Origin: Oppiella nova
Lineage: Eukaryota; Arthropoda; Arachnida; Sarcoptiformes; Oppiidae
DNA length: 24,554 bases
Assembly (NCBI GenBank): GCA_905397405.1
Contig: CAJPVJ010000470.1
Span: forward strand, 1-24,554
Direction of reading: 5' to 3'
Every line of letters starts with the position of its first letter. Position 1 is the stretch's first letter. A program made the translations under genes and the position numbers. This document shows positions 1-10,700 of the stretch, piece by piece. A model generated the notes under the pieces. The model was given only the letters and a program-made list of their open reading frames with translations. It did not search any database and had not been told where the DNA came from.

Positions 1-90
1 GGATTTTCCGCCACCAAAACCGCCGCCTCCACTGCCACCTCCGTAGCCGCCGCCCCCACCACTGCTGAGACCTCCGCCTCCAGATCCACT
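1..90 (-). other. Inverted glycine-rich coding fragment at the window edge
   Basis: Read on the minus strand, these 90 bases give 30 open codons dominated by glycine (motifs SGSGGGG, LSSGGGGGYGGG, FGGGKS). This is the same low-complexity style as the N-terminal part of the protein at 20077-20936 (GGYGGLSSGG). Just upstream on that strand there is an in-frame TGA at 93-91, so the frame does not continue into a longer exon. The plus strand switches at about position 84 to the conserved module of the next feature. The simplest reading is a piece of the glycine-rich part of that gene in inverted orientation, from a local inversion or an assembly chimera; the edge of a divergent paralog cannot be excluded. 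Confidence 0.5.
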
Positions 91-656
91 TCAAGAGCGC
101 GTCCTCCAGAATAAAGGTCTTGCAGTCACATCAAGGAGGCGGTGGTGGAGAAGTGGAACAGACCTCCTCCGAGGACGAGCCCCACCGTCTGGTCCATGAG
201 GTGACCAAACCTATTATCCAAGAAGTTCGCGAAATCATCACACCTTACAGACGAGTGATCCAAGAGATCAGACCAGTCGTCGAGGAGATCCACACCGTTG
301 TGGCGAAGGGTGAGGGCCGACAGAAACAGAGGGACGAACAGCAACAGATCGGTGGCGGCGGGTATGGCGGTGGACAACAGCAACAGAGAGGCGGTGGTGG
401 ACAGGGAGGCTATAGCAGCGGCGGCAGCACTGGTGGGTTCAGTGGAGGCAAATCCTCCGGTGGATCGGCTGGTGGTTACGGAGGCTCATCCTCCTCCTCT
501 TCTGGAGGCCGATCTCAAGGCGGATACGGAGGGTCGTCAGGAGGTGGTGGTGGTGGCGGCGGATATAGCACGGGATCCGCCGGCAAGTCATCGGGTGGTG
601 GCCTGTCGTTCGGTGGGGGCGCCGGTGGCAGCAAAGGATACGCCAGTTCTGCATAG
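84..656 (+). CDS. Glycine-rich secreted-type protein, IQE-module family (5' partial)
   Basis: The open frame starts at about 84, upstream of any ATG, and reads IHFKSASSRIKVLQSH before the conserved block with motifs TSSEDEPH, EVTKPIIQEVRE, ITPYRRV, QEIRP and VVAKGE. This block matches the paralog at 20077-20936 almost residue for residue. About 100 residues rich in Gly, Ser and Tyr follow, and the end KGYASSA parallels KDYAKSS in the paralog. The signal peptide and N-terminal glycine region are missing: an in-frame TGA at 66-68 and the inverted segment at 1-90 break the frame upstream. Function is not known to me. Composition suggests a structural extracellular protein, for example cuticle, which is inference. 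No AATAAA is seen close to the stop; the nearest is about 490 bp downstream. Confidence 0.75.
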   Translation: MHFKSASSRIKVLQSHQGGGGGEVEQTSSEDEPHRLVHEVTKPIIQEVREIITPYRRVIQEIRPVVEEIHTVVAKGEGRQKQRDEQQQIGGGGYGGGQQQQRGGGGQGGYSSGGSTGGFSGGKSSGGSAGGYGGSSSSSSGGRSQGGYGGSSGGGGGGGGYSTGSAGKSSGGGLSFGGGAGGSKGYASSA

Positions 657-2284
657 AAACATATTATAAGATAAATTGAATGAATGGCCAAAAAAGCACT
701 CAAATACTACTCTTTTAGGCATTTATTGTAATTATAAACCATTTGTTGGAGACTTTAATACAGTTTTTATATTTTATCCATAGTTTCTATGAAAGATATT
801 TTTATTGAGAAAAGTATTTAACACAACATTTTTGATTACATTTGTTAAAATTATCTATTCGTTAAATATTTGTCACTCAATGAAAACCATTATTTTGTAT
901 TAATTCACTTCAAACTTATGTACAGATTTTGTTTTCTATTGTCATATTTTATTGCATTCAAAATAATAATAATAATAATATCTCGCATTTGAATTGAAAA
1001 TCCAAACAAATTTTGCAATTTTTTTGTTATTTTGAATTTTATAATTAACAAACCATTAGTTAGAGATAATTAAAATTACTGATTTGTTTGAATTGAAGAT
1101 TTAACAGGTTTAAGTTTTAGTTATTGTTTATGTTTTGCTTTCAAATAAAAACATAACATACTATGTTTAATTAAAATCTCAAACTCATTGACTTATCAAA
1201 TCAATTGACAGATGGTAAAAGTATTTCAAATTTCCGGAAATGTTTGTATTGGTATCAAGACAATATTAATAATTTAGTAAAGTTTAATTTATGAAAAAAT
1301 ATAATAATTTTTTTTATAATTTTTTAAATAATAATTGGTGAATATTATTAAATCTTAATTCTTAATATTATAACTGAATTTATATTCATAATAATACTTG
1401 TATATTGCTAATCTTTATAAAAGTGTAATAATTAGTATAAAAGCTTTACAATTGCTAATTTTAACTTAAAAAGTGTACATTCATGAAAATAAGCAAAAAT
1501 TAGTGAAAATATATGAGATTTGATTGCAAACGTAGAATTCTGAAAACAATATGTATATGGGTAATAATTCATTTGTACCAAAGTAAGTAATTCATTTATA
1601 AATTTATTTTAATATAAATTAATTAAATATTTGTAATATTTATACTATACATTATACCATAATTATACAAGTAAAAGAATATAATAAGCAATATAATTTA
1701 TAAAAGCTTAAATATTTAGTGTAATTATGTACAATTTAAAATAATTGTTTTCACAAAAGTTTTTTAAACCTTCGTCAAATTTATAATCTGCAATATAATG
1801 TATTATTATTATTTAAATTATATTATTTTTATATAAATATTAATTGACTATTAGTAAATGTTTGTAAGTAAAGTATTTTGTATAACAAATTTGGATAAAT
1901 ATTTACGTTATAATGATTGCAAACTTTATTAATGATTTATTAATAATGAAATCATTTATAACCCATGTTTAATACTGAAAGTGTTATCAAGATTTATCGA
2001 AAGCATAAATACACAGGAAATTAGAAAAACATCATTTTTACTCAATCATTATTACAACAAACTCTTTAAAATCTCATAAATATTATCATATTTTTAATTA
2101 ATGCGTTTTCTTTCCAACTAAATAATTATAAAACAAATAGTTATTAAAATAAAAGTGAAAACAATTTTTAAAAAATAATATCAAAATTTGTTATGAAACT
2201 GTTTTCAAAAATTAGAATAATTTATAAATACTACTTTAATTTGTTTATAAATATATACAGAATCCCAGTGTTTGCTAACAAAGA
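657..2284. other. A+T-rich intergenic region
   Basis: No supported gene is visible. It holds an (AAT)n microsatellite at 962-980, an AATAAA at 1144-1149 that is a weak poly(A) candidate for the gene to the left, and long A/T runs. Upstream noncoding exons or promoter elements of the transporter at 2285 may lie near the right end; an AG at 2260-2261 (atatacag) could be a splice acceptor. Confidence 0.6.
962..980. repeat. (AAT)n microsatellite
   Basis: Six uninterrupted AAT units plus a partial one in the intergenic region. Confidence 0.8.
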
Positions 2285-4809
2285 ATGAGTCCGTTGTGTG
2301 AGAGTGCAAAGCATGGACTGGAAGGGCATCGGTGTGTCATTGAGCTACCCGTGCGAGATGGCAAACCCCATAATGACCGCATCGATCAGGTTTGCCACGA
2401 AGGAGAGGACAGACCACTTCTGCCCACATTTTCGTCCACAATGGCCAAGACGTTCACCATTATGTTCCTCTGCCTCAGTATGTTTAGTGTGGGCGCCGGC
2501 TACTCACTACTGGCTCCCTTCTTCCCAACCAAAGTAATTTCACAATTAATTATCAATTTGTAAGTTTAGTAAAAATGTATAAAAATGTGTTTCATATAAA
2601 CGAAGGCAAAATCAAAGAATGTGTCGGAGCTATGGATTGGTCTGATTGTGGCTCAGTATCAGATCGCTGTTATATTTGGATCAATCATTTTTGGCAAATT
2701 AGCTGTATTATAACCATTATTATATATAGTCATATAACTTATTACAATCATTCATTGAATACTTGTGTTCTAAATCGATTTTTGTTCAGGGCACAAAACT
2801 CAATCCTAAAACAGGACTATCTTTGGGATTAGTGATTGCAGGCATTGGTAGTTCCCTAATGTCGTGAGTTTCACTCTGTTCAGACATTAACATGATTACT
2901 GTATCACATAATTTATCTGTAAGTTTGCTGGAATGGTCTCCCCCGGGAACATTTACCACAACATTGGGTATGGTATTCAAAACAATAGAGGGGTTGGGAG
3001 GGGCCGCTGTTTTTACCAACGTTTGGACAATCATCTTTAGAGATTTTCCACAAAAAATGTCAAAATTATTTGTAAGTTTAGAAAACTTCTTTATAAATAA
3101 CATATTTAATTATAATGTAATATTTCTGGTATAAAAGGCAACTACAGAAATGTGTTACGGTTTGGGTATGATAGTGGGACCGGCATTGGGTGGTATACTA
3201 TATCAAGTATTATTAATACTGATTGTCGCATTTGTAAACAACTTAATTGATAACAATTTGTGATCACGTGAGCATAGATTGGCGACGACTATCTTGACAT
3301 AGGATTTGCGCTTCCCTTTTGGTCTTTCGGATCTTTTCTGGTCTTTATAGCACTTTTGTCTCAATTTCTTGTCCCAAAACGAAGTATTTCTCATTTATTA
3401 TACAATTATTGTAGATTTATACTAATTTTACATTTTAAAAATAGCTTACAAGTTAAACTAAATACTACTTTATAGTTTTAATTTCAATGAATTAAGAATC
3501 TTAGATTATTAACAAAAGACATTTACCGGTAACACATATGGATGTCTAATAATCAAAGTATTTGAATATAAATCAATATAAATCAAAGTGTTGGGCTATT
3601 TGCAGACATTTAATTATTATATCAAATTAAACTAGTATTTTAGTTTTGAATTTTTGATAAATTTACAAATTATTTAATTCATAAACTTTATTTAAAAACA
3701 CAAATATCAAAATTTTATCATTATTTATTTTAAATACTTTTTTTTAATTAAATGACATTTTATTTGAATGCTGACAGGTATGGATCAAAGTTCAGTGAAG
3801 ACTATCAGTGTTTTAAGTTTATTGAAAAACTTTGGATTCACTCTCTGTCTGTCCATAACCATCAACTCCGCACTACTCATTGGCTTCAATGAGGCCACAC
3901 TTGATCTACACTTAGCTTCGGTTTGAAAGTCATTTATTTCTATAAATATTCACTCAATTATTTAACACTTAATTATGAATAGATTGAGAAGTTGGCCCCC
4001 TCTACAAAAGGTGCTATATTCTTAGTAAGTGGTCTCACCTACACTATTGTTAGCCAAATATTTGGATACCTGGGCGACAAAGTTAAAGACTGTTACCCGA
4101 TGTGTATTTTCGGTTGCGGATCATCTGTCATATGTTTCATAGTTATCGGTCCCCTTCCCTTCTTCTCAATCAAACCGTACGAATATTAATAACATGTTTT
4201 CAGTCATATGCAACACATGTTGATACCAATTATTTATTAATTTATTTATTAAATTACTTTAAAACTTGGTTATAAACACAGAAATTTAGTTTTGGCAATA
4301 ATTGGACAAGTATTTCTGGGCATCGGAATGGGTGGCGGTTTCATTGGCAGCTTTATTCAAGGATATCGTGAAATCATGTATTGGACATATTTTTTAAATT
4401 ATTTAAAATTTTTTACAGTTATATTAATATATTATTTTATGAGATAGTTATGCTGGTTTCCCTGAAAATATGTCCACATATGCAGTAATGGCGGGTATTT
4501 TTTCTTCATCCTATGCAATCGGGTATTTATATTTCTTATAAATGTTTTATGAAATATTAATAATATTAATAATAATCAAAAAACTTTATAATAGTTCATC
4601 GATAGGCCCCGGAATTGGAGGATACATGTTAGGAGAATATGGCTATCAATGGGCTACAGTTCCTTTACTAACGATTCAAATAATAATGGTATTTATATTC
4701 AGTATGTTTAGAGTTTTAATACCTAATATTATTGATTTTTATTTAATAGATAATAGCAATAATTTCACATAAATTATTGAAACGATATAGAAATTATCAT
4801 CAATTATAA
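2285..4809 (+). CDS. SLC18B1-like: MFS transporter, SLC18B1-like (12 exons)
   Basis: Coding exons I reconstruct: 2285-2533, 2606-2704, 2790-2863, 2924-3071, 3138-3206, 3278-3383, 3778-3920, 3983-4176, 4282-4377, 4448-4522, 4595-4688 and 4750-4809. All introns are GT-AG, phases agree, and the sum is 468 aa against about 456 for human SLC18B1. Landmarks in order are the first membrane segment with LLAPFFPTK, IIFGKLAG, GLVIAGIGSSLMS, IVGPALGGILYQ (the motif-C-like glycine/proline helix of drug:H+ antiporters), IFGYLGDK and IGPGIGGYMLGEYGYQWA. Human SLC18B1 is a vesicular polyamine transporter; the substrate here is inferred only. The extended polar N-terminus before MAKTFTIMF is unusual, and the true start could be the later Met at about residue 53. 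The last intron could be retained, giving a different tail ending at 4772. Confidence 0.85.
3384..3777 (+). other. Large intron of the SLC18B1-like gene
   Basis: This 394 bp intron is the only long one in the gene. It is A/T-rich, shows no open frame of note, and holds the palindrome TTACCGGTAA at 3523-3532. Confidence 0.7.
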
Positions 4810-5614
4810 AGACATTTAGAAATTCACGAAATATTGGAATGAATTTGTGCAATGGTTAAAAATTGTTAAATATAATGTGTTGTATTTATTGATAATAATT
4901 ATTGATAATTGATTATCAATATAACAATTATTGATAATAGCGTTATCAGCAATGACTCACAAAACTACGTAAATGCTATGAAACATACAAGTGTTCAAAT
5001 ACTTTGTTATATAATACAATATTTTAGTAACTGTTGTTTGTTTACACTATTACCGGTAAATTATTTAGTACTGTATAATATGTGGTAGATTACGTGTATT
5101 CTTATAATATTGTGATAAATTAAATACTGATACTTATATTGTGAATTTCATGACTGCATTGAATTGATTACTCAATTCAGGAAACAAAGCATACAATTTC
5201 AATAATTAAGTATTTTTAATTATTCGTATATTAATTATTTCAATGATTTCTGATACTTTCCATTCATTTATCTGATATGAAAAATAAGTTATTTAAAAAA
5301 CAACTCAAATATTCAATATATTGTTATCACAATATTATAATTGAAGTGGATATAATAAATTGTGATATTTCGTAGCAATCTATTGCACAGACTATTAACA
5401 ACTGACAGTGAGTATTACCGGTAAGAAAGGTTTGCATTTGAATTTTGTAATTCAAATACAGTTTTGTTGATAATTACTATAGATATGATGTGATCATAAG
5501 TTTATGACATTATAAGTGACTTATATTAGAAATATTCTTTATTTAATAAACAATATTTCATAAAAATATATGAGTTTTGTATTATTTTCATAATATATTA
5601 TATTCTTGATTATA
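4810..5614. other. Intergenic region with palindromes
   Basis: No gene is visible. It holds a perfect hairpin at 4901-4920 (ATTGATAA, 4-nt loop, TTATCAAT) within a cluster of ATTGATAAT repeats. It also has two copies of the palindrome TTACCGGTAA, at 5050-5059 and 5415-5424. The promoter of the RCC1-BTB gene should lie at the right end, but no clear TATA box or initiator stands out. Confidence 0.5.
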
Positions 5615-7252
5615 ATGGAGTTCTGCGATACATATAAAATGGAAATAGAAATGAAATCAAGAGTGAAATACAAGATTTTATCCCAAATCAAAGCAAATAT
5701 TTTGAAAAGTGTTAAAAATGTGTTTATGTTTGACATAAACGGCTTGGATGTACTGATTATCACCAAATATGATGAGGTGTATGGGATGGGTATCAATAAG
5801 TTTGGTACACTTGGATTGGGACACAAGAAGGAAGTGAAAGAGTTGTTATTAATTGACGACTTGTGCGCAAAAGGTTTTATTAATTTCGAGTCGGGCTATG
5901 ACTTCATGGTTGGCCTCACAAAGAATGGAGAGGTGTATACGTGGGGAAAGGGACATAAGGGACGTCTGGGCAATGGTCTCAATGACAATCATGTGTTCAT
6001 ACCAAAAATGATTGTCTCTGCGAGCGATGGCATGAAAATAGTGGACATTAAGTGCACGGTTTGCTCGACTAATATGTTGACCACTTCGGGAACCATCTAT
6101 TGGTTTGGGTATAAGGGCTTCAATAATACGGAACAGTTATCACCTGTAGGTGTCTTCAACGACACAAATGTGGGCCACTTTGTAGAGTTGGGCTGTGGGG
6201 TCGACCACTCATTAGCCCTCACATCAGACGGCAGAGTGTATGCCTGGGGTCGCAATGATATGATGCAACTCGGGTTGGGTCACAGCAGACACACCGATAC
6301 TCCCAGTGCTGTCGAATTGACACCCAATGTATGCGTACAGAAAATAGCCGTCGGCTCTAACCATAACCTACTGCTAACTCGTGAGGGCTGTATCTATACG
6401 TTTGGTGACAACAGTTGTGGTCAACTAGGAATTGGCAATCAGGTCAACCAGAATATCCCACAACTGCTCGTCAAATGTAATCAATTCGTCGACATCTTCG
6501 CCACCGACCAGAAGTCGATGGCGTTGTCTGACAAGTGTTTTGTGTATATATGGGGCCAAACAAAGAGGGGAAATATATTGCGACCGGAAAGGACTGAATG
6601 GCATTCATTTCAGGAGGCGATCGACCAGTACTGCAAACCTGTGTTCACTCATAAACCTCTCACTTATGAGCAGTTGTTTGAGAAAAGAGAGAGAATTTAC
6701 CGAATAATCAGTTCTGCCTTTAATAGCGAGAAATACAGTGATTTGAAAATTAAAATCAACGATCACTTCATTTATGTCCACAAGTGGTTTGTGTCAGAAA
6801 ATTGCAAACATTTCGACACTATGTTTGCCAACGAGTGGACAGAATGCAAGACAAACATCATTGAAATAACTGGTCACTCATATGAAGGCTATTATGAGTT
6901 CATGAGATATTTGTACACAAATATGTTTCACACAAATAATATCGACGTTTTGATAGATGTGTTGAATATATGCGATGAATACATGGAGTCTGATATCAAA
7001 CTCAAATGCGTTCAACACATCAAACCTCTCATTGAGTTACAAAACGTGTGTCTCATCTATGGATCGGCTCTTAAGTATAGCTCCAATGAGTTGGAAGTCT
7101 ATTGTTTCGAGTATATGGTGTTCCGATTGGACCAAATCATTGACACCCAGGGATACCACCAAATGGATGACAAGTATTCAAAGCATTTATTTACACATTA
7201 TATCCGTTACTTAAAAGAGATTAATTCTCAAAAAGATTGTGTAAACTCGTAA
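5615..7252 (+). CDS. RCC1-repeat and BTB domain protein (RCBTB-like), intronless
   Basis: One uninterrupted 545 aa frame from the ATG at 5615; human RCBTB1 is about 531 aa. RCC1 blades occupy roughly residues 40-340, each carrying a V/I-Y-x-(W/F/M)-G signature: VYGMGINKFG, VYTWGKGHKG, IYWFGYKG, VYAWGRNDMMQLGLGH, IYTFGDNSCGQLGIG and VYIWGQ. A BTB/POZ domain follows at about 374-475, starting YSDLKI with VHKWFVSENCKHFDTMF. After it comes a short BACK-like helical tail. BTB-RCC1 proteins usually act as cullin-3 substrate adaptors or scaffolds; the RCC1 part here shows no evidence of Ran exchange activity. Absence of introns beside intron-rich neighbours suggests a retroposed or lineage-expanded copy. 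AATAAA at 7383-7388 is a possible poly(A) signal. The specific ortholog is not resolved. Confidence 0.9.
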   Translation: MEFCDTYKMEIEMKSRVKYKILSQIKANILKSVKNVFMFDINGLDVLIITKYDEVYGMGINKFGTLGLGHKKEVKELLLIDDLCAKGFINFESGYDFMVGLTKNGEVYTWGKGHKGRLGNGLNDNHVFIPKMIVSASDGMKIVDIKCTVCSTNMLTTSGTIYWFGYKGFNNTEQLSPVGVFNDTNVGHFVELGCGVDHSLALTSDGRVYAWGRNDMMQLGLGHSRHTDTPSAVELTPNVCVQKIAVGSNHNLLLTREGCIYTFGDNSCGQLGIGNQVNQNIPQLLVKCNQFVDIFATDQKSMALSDKCFVYIWGQTKRGNILRPERTEWHSFQEAIDQYCKPVFTHKPLTYEQLFEKRERIYRIISSAFNSEKYSDLKIKINDHFIYVHKWFVSENCKHFDTMFANEWTECKTNIIEITGHSYEGYYEFMRYLYTNMFHTNNIDVLIDVLNICDEYMESDIKLKCVQHIKPLIELQNVCLIYGSALKYSSNELEVYCFEYMVFRLDQIIDTQGYHQMDDKYSKHLFTHYIRYLKEINSQKDCVNS

Positions 7253-7382
7253 TCTATATTTGTTTTTTATTGTCTTAATTTATAAACTAATTATTAGTTT
7301 AAAACTAGTGTCAAATTAGTGTTAAAATAAGTGTCAAATCATTAATTAAATAATATATACATTTTAACTATTGTTTTACTAA

Positions 7383-7388
7383 AATAAA
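7383..7388 (+). terminator. Possible poly(A) signal of the RCC1-BTB gene
   Basis: AATAAA lies about 130 bp after the stop codon at 7252, just before the 5S-like sequence. Confidence 0.45.
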
Positions 7389-7415
7389 ATTTAAGCTAAG
7401 CAAACGAATTTAAGC

Positions 7416-7546
7416 AAAAAGTCTACTCTACCGGGTATTAACAGGTGGTCTCATCCAAGTACTGTCCGGACTCCGGACTCTCGGTTGCTTAACACAGGGA
7501 ACAGGGGGTCAATGGACCCATGCTTTCAAATGATATGGACGTAGAC
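7416..7546 (-). pseudogene. Diverged 5S rRNA-like sequence (probable pseudogene) with T5 terminator
   Basis: On the minus strand the span 7546-7421 aligns end to end with animal 5S rRNA. It starts GTCTACGTCCATATCA (compare GTCTACGGCCATACCA), has GTTAAGCA in the A-box position and AGTACTTGGATGAGACC in the C-box region, and ends TAATACCCGGTAGAGTAGAC. The two ends, GTCTAC and GTAGAC, can pair as helix I. A run of five T (7420-7416) follows directly, as expected for a Pol III stop. It is 126 nt, with a 7-base tandem duplication (GTCCGGA twice); without that it would be 119. The loop after ACTTGGATG is about two bases short and the 5' half is poorly conserved, so I favour a pseudogene. It sits between two convergent gene ends. 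Confidence 0.6.
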
Positions 7547-7622
7547 ATTAACACTACTTTCACACACTTTTATTTGATGTGATTCATTACATTTATCAAG
7601 TATATGTTAACTGCTCATTACA

Positions 7623-7628
7623 TTTATT
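7623..7628 (-). terminator. Poly(A) signal of the DM9-glucosylceramidase gene
   Basis: Plus-strand TTTATT reads AATAAA on the coding strand, about 105 bp after the stop codon at 7733-7731. A second copy lies at 7567-7572. Confidence 0.5.
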
Positions 7629-7730
7629 TTGTTTTCAATTAAAGGAATTGAGCACTAGTTTAATGAGTTTGTAATTATTACAAGTAGTGATTTACAGTAC
7701 TGTACTGTTCTTACAATACATATTGGATAC

Positions 7731-10700
7731 TTAATCATAATAGACATAGGTCTGAATGGACCTTGGTGCTATTTTCTGGATCACTTTACCCGCCTTATCG
7801 TCCTCCACAACCAAATCAATTTCAATACCTTCAGTATTTACTGCAATGATAACTGTGGAGCCGTTGGTGGTGCGGAAGGCGCCCACCAGACAGTTGTTGT
7901 TACTCTTGTTGACGACGGGGGTATCGATTCTGACGGACCCCGGGGTCAAGAATTTGCTGAAGTGTGCCATAGCGTAGAACGAGGGCTGGCGGTAGTACTC
8001 CTTGGTGTCGGCGTTCACTATTAGTGGCGCGTCCACGAAGTTGTTCACCCAATTGGGACCCCCTTTAGTGTCCAGAGCCATGTTCCAGTCCACCCAACCG
8101 ACCACGTGGTGCAACAGGTCCTACCATTTGACGAGTAATTGTGCGTCAATACAACTCATCATAAATTATGTTAACATTTAGCAGTACTTACATCTAAGAT
8201 GTCTGAGCCGTAGAGGTCAGCCGTATTCCAGTCGCCCAGTTTGACGCCACCCTCGACACAGGCCTCAGTGGCTAACATCCATTTGTCCGGATGCATTTGG
8301 TGGGGCTCATCCAGCATTGTCTTAGGGTCGTGACCGTACCAGTGCACGGCAGTGCCCGCCGTGTATTTGTTGGCTACGGGGTCGGTGTAGTATTGCTGGA
8401 CCCACTCCTTGACAATGCCCACATTATGATCTAGCATCATTATGTTGAACTTGTCCGGAGGGTAACCACTTTTCTCCAACTCTGGTCCTATGTTTAGAAT
8501 TACAAATCAAAATGTTTATAAACTGGAGCTTTCAATAATTTACATATTAACTCCCGGCAGATGTTTATAAGGCAGTGTACAAAAGTGTTCATAAACTTTT
8601 AGCCATATAATGTCTTACTATTAAATATATATATAAATAGAATAGAATTTTGACATTTTCTTTTAATTTGATATTACACCATTGTATATGATTAAATAGA
8701 GTTATAAATAAATTAAATAAAAATCCTAATCAACCAATTAATTAAGGACTAAAATATACTCTAAATTTTCTGTCTCAATTATATTAGCTCATCTTAAAAC
8801 TTTAAATTTTTATTATAGAAATAGTTCTTAAAAATATTGTCCGAAATTATGAAATATATTTGCGAAAAATGTCAATCTTTAAATAATTAAATTCACAATA
8901 ATCCCTATTCACAACTTTAATTTAAGTATAAATGTCCATATTTTTGCCTCTCTCAAGGTAGATCAATTGCAAAATTGTAAATACAAATCAATCTCAAGTT
9001 AGCAACCGGGTCAGTCAACCGGGAGACGGGAGAAACACCTCAATTCCGGGAGACTCCGGGTCAAACCGGGAGGTTTGGCAGCCTTACCTAGGTTCTTTGC
9101 AACAAAATCTCTCATCATGAGCGGCGACATATACATGGAATTCCAAACGGCTCCGTTGTAGGGCTCGTTCTGCACAGTAATACCCCAATGGGGCAGACCA
9201 TGGGCTTTGTATGCATCCAAATATCTGTCCATTTATAGTACAGTATGTGATTAGCATTGCGTTGTAATGTGTAATGTAATATAAAAATAATATCAAATGA
9301 ATACTGACTTAACGAAATACTTGGCGTATATCTGCCAGTACTCAGTGCCCACTTCGCCCTTAATCCTGCCGCCATGGATGAGCTCCTTATTATCCTTCAT
9401 CCAGGCCGGTGCAGACCAGGGACTTCCAAACAGTCGCAACTCATGGGTAGCCATGGCTTTGGCCTTCTGAATGATCGGGATCTAGAAATAGTATTTTGTG
9501 GTTAGTTCTCAATTCCATATACTTTAAGGACACCAAATGAGTGCTGTTCCCTTGCTTTGTGTATGAATTGTCAGCAAACAAAAGAGCGAATTAATCATTT
9601 CAAACCTTTAGCTCCAGATCCTCTTGAGTCAGATTGAAATGAGCCAACGGTTTGTCGTCCTGTGAGTCGTCATCCAGAGAGTAGGGACGGGTGGAGAAGT
9701 CAGAGCCACCGATGGGAAGGCGACATAAGTTATATTCGAGACCATCTTTGCCAAAACAGTCGCCAATCATTTGGTCCTCCATTTTGGCGCCCATTTTCTT
9801 ATAGTTAATACCCGTGGCGTCGGTGAAAGCGCCGCCAAAACCAAAGATCTCCTGGTGTTTGACATCCCGGTTCACTTTGATGTAGAGTTGAGTGCCTTCC
9901 TTATCGATGTCCACGTGTTTGGCCTTATCTTCCAATTTAAGTGTGGTTTTAACGAATCGGTTTCCCTGAGCGGTGGACTCCCATCGGGTGAGTACACCGG
10001 GAGCTGTCTTCACGACCGGCTCGAACCGATCGCACGGTTGGGCTTCAGTGCAGACACAGACGAAACTGTCGAAACCAAACTGTTTGTGGTTCGCACAGCT
10101 CGGCCTCAACGTGTGGTCGGGCGCTGTGTCCTGAACCACAAGCATCTCATAGGTGTTGGTGTGGTATTCAGCGCCACCCCATCCGTAATACATCTGATTA
10201 GTACTCTTGTAGAACTTGCCCACCATATATCCGCCCCAACCACTCGTTCGCACAGAGTAGGCTTTCCCCTGTAGTTAGTAAATCATATACAGTATTGTGA
10301 ATAAGTATTGCAAAAACAGCAAAATGAGACAAATGACTGACCCCTTGGGGATCGACGCCGGACTCAATAGCGCCCTTGGGAACGGTTCCGTCGTGTGCTT
10401 TCTTCCAGTCGAGGAAACACTTGTTAGGATTGGTGAGCACTTCGAAGTTGTCCTGAAGGCCATACTCCTTGCCATCCATAGTGACGAAACACCGTTCCTC
10501 CGCCGGTTTGTATCTGCCGGGGGTTAGTATGTTGTTATAGAGGGCTCGCGACACATAGAACTCTCCCGTCGTGTTCGTGAAGCCCTCGTTGGCCAACACG
10601 GAATTGGGCGGAAGATTCTTGTGATCCGTTTTCACCCATTTTAGTTCACATGCGGCCCAACACACAGACAATACAACAGACAAAACACTTATTTGCAATA

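Noticed and set aside
2575-2832. 85-codon plus-strand frame overlapping transporter exon 2
   Set aside because: It is an intron/exon read-through in the wrong frame; the frame reading VSELWIGLIVAQ fits the transporter family.
9771-10274. 167-codon plus-strand frame
   Set aside because: Antisense shadow of glucosylceramidase exon 2; no family similarity.
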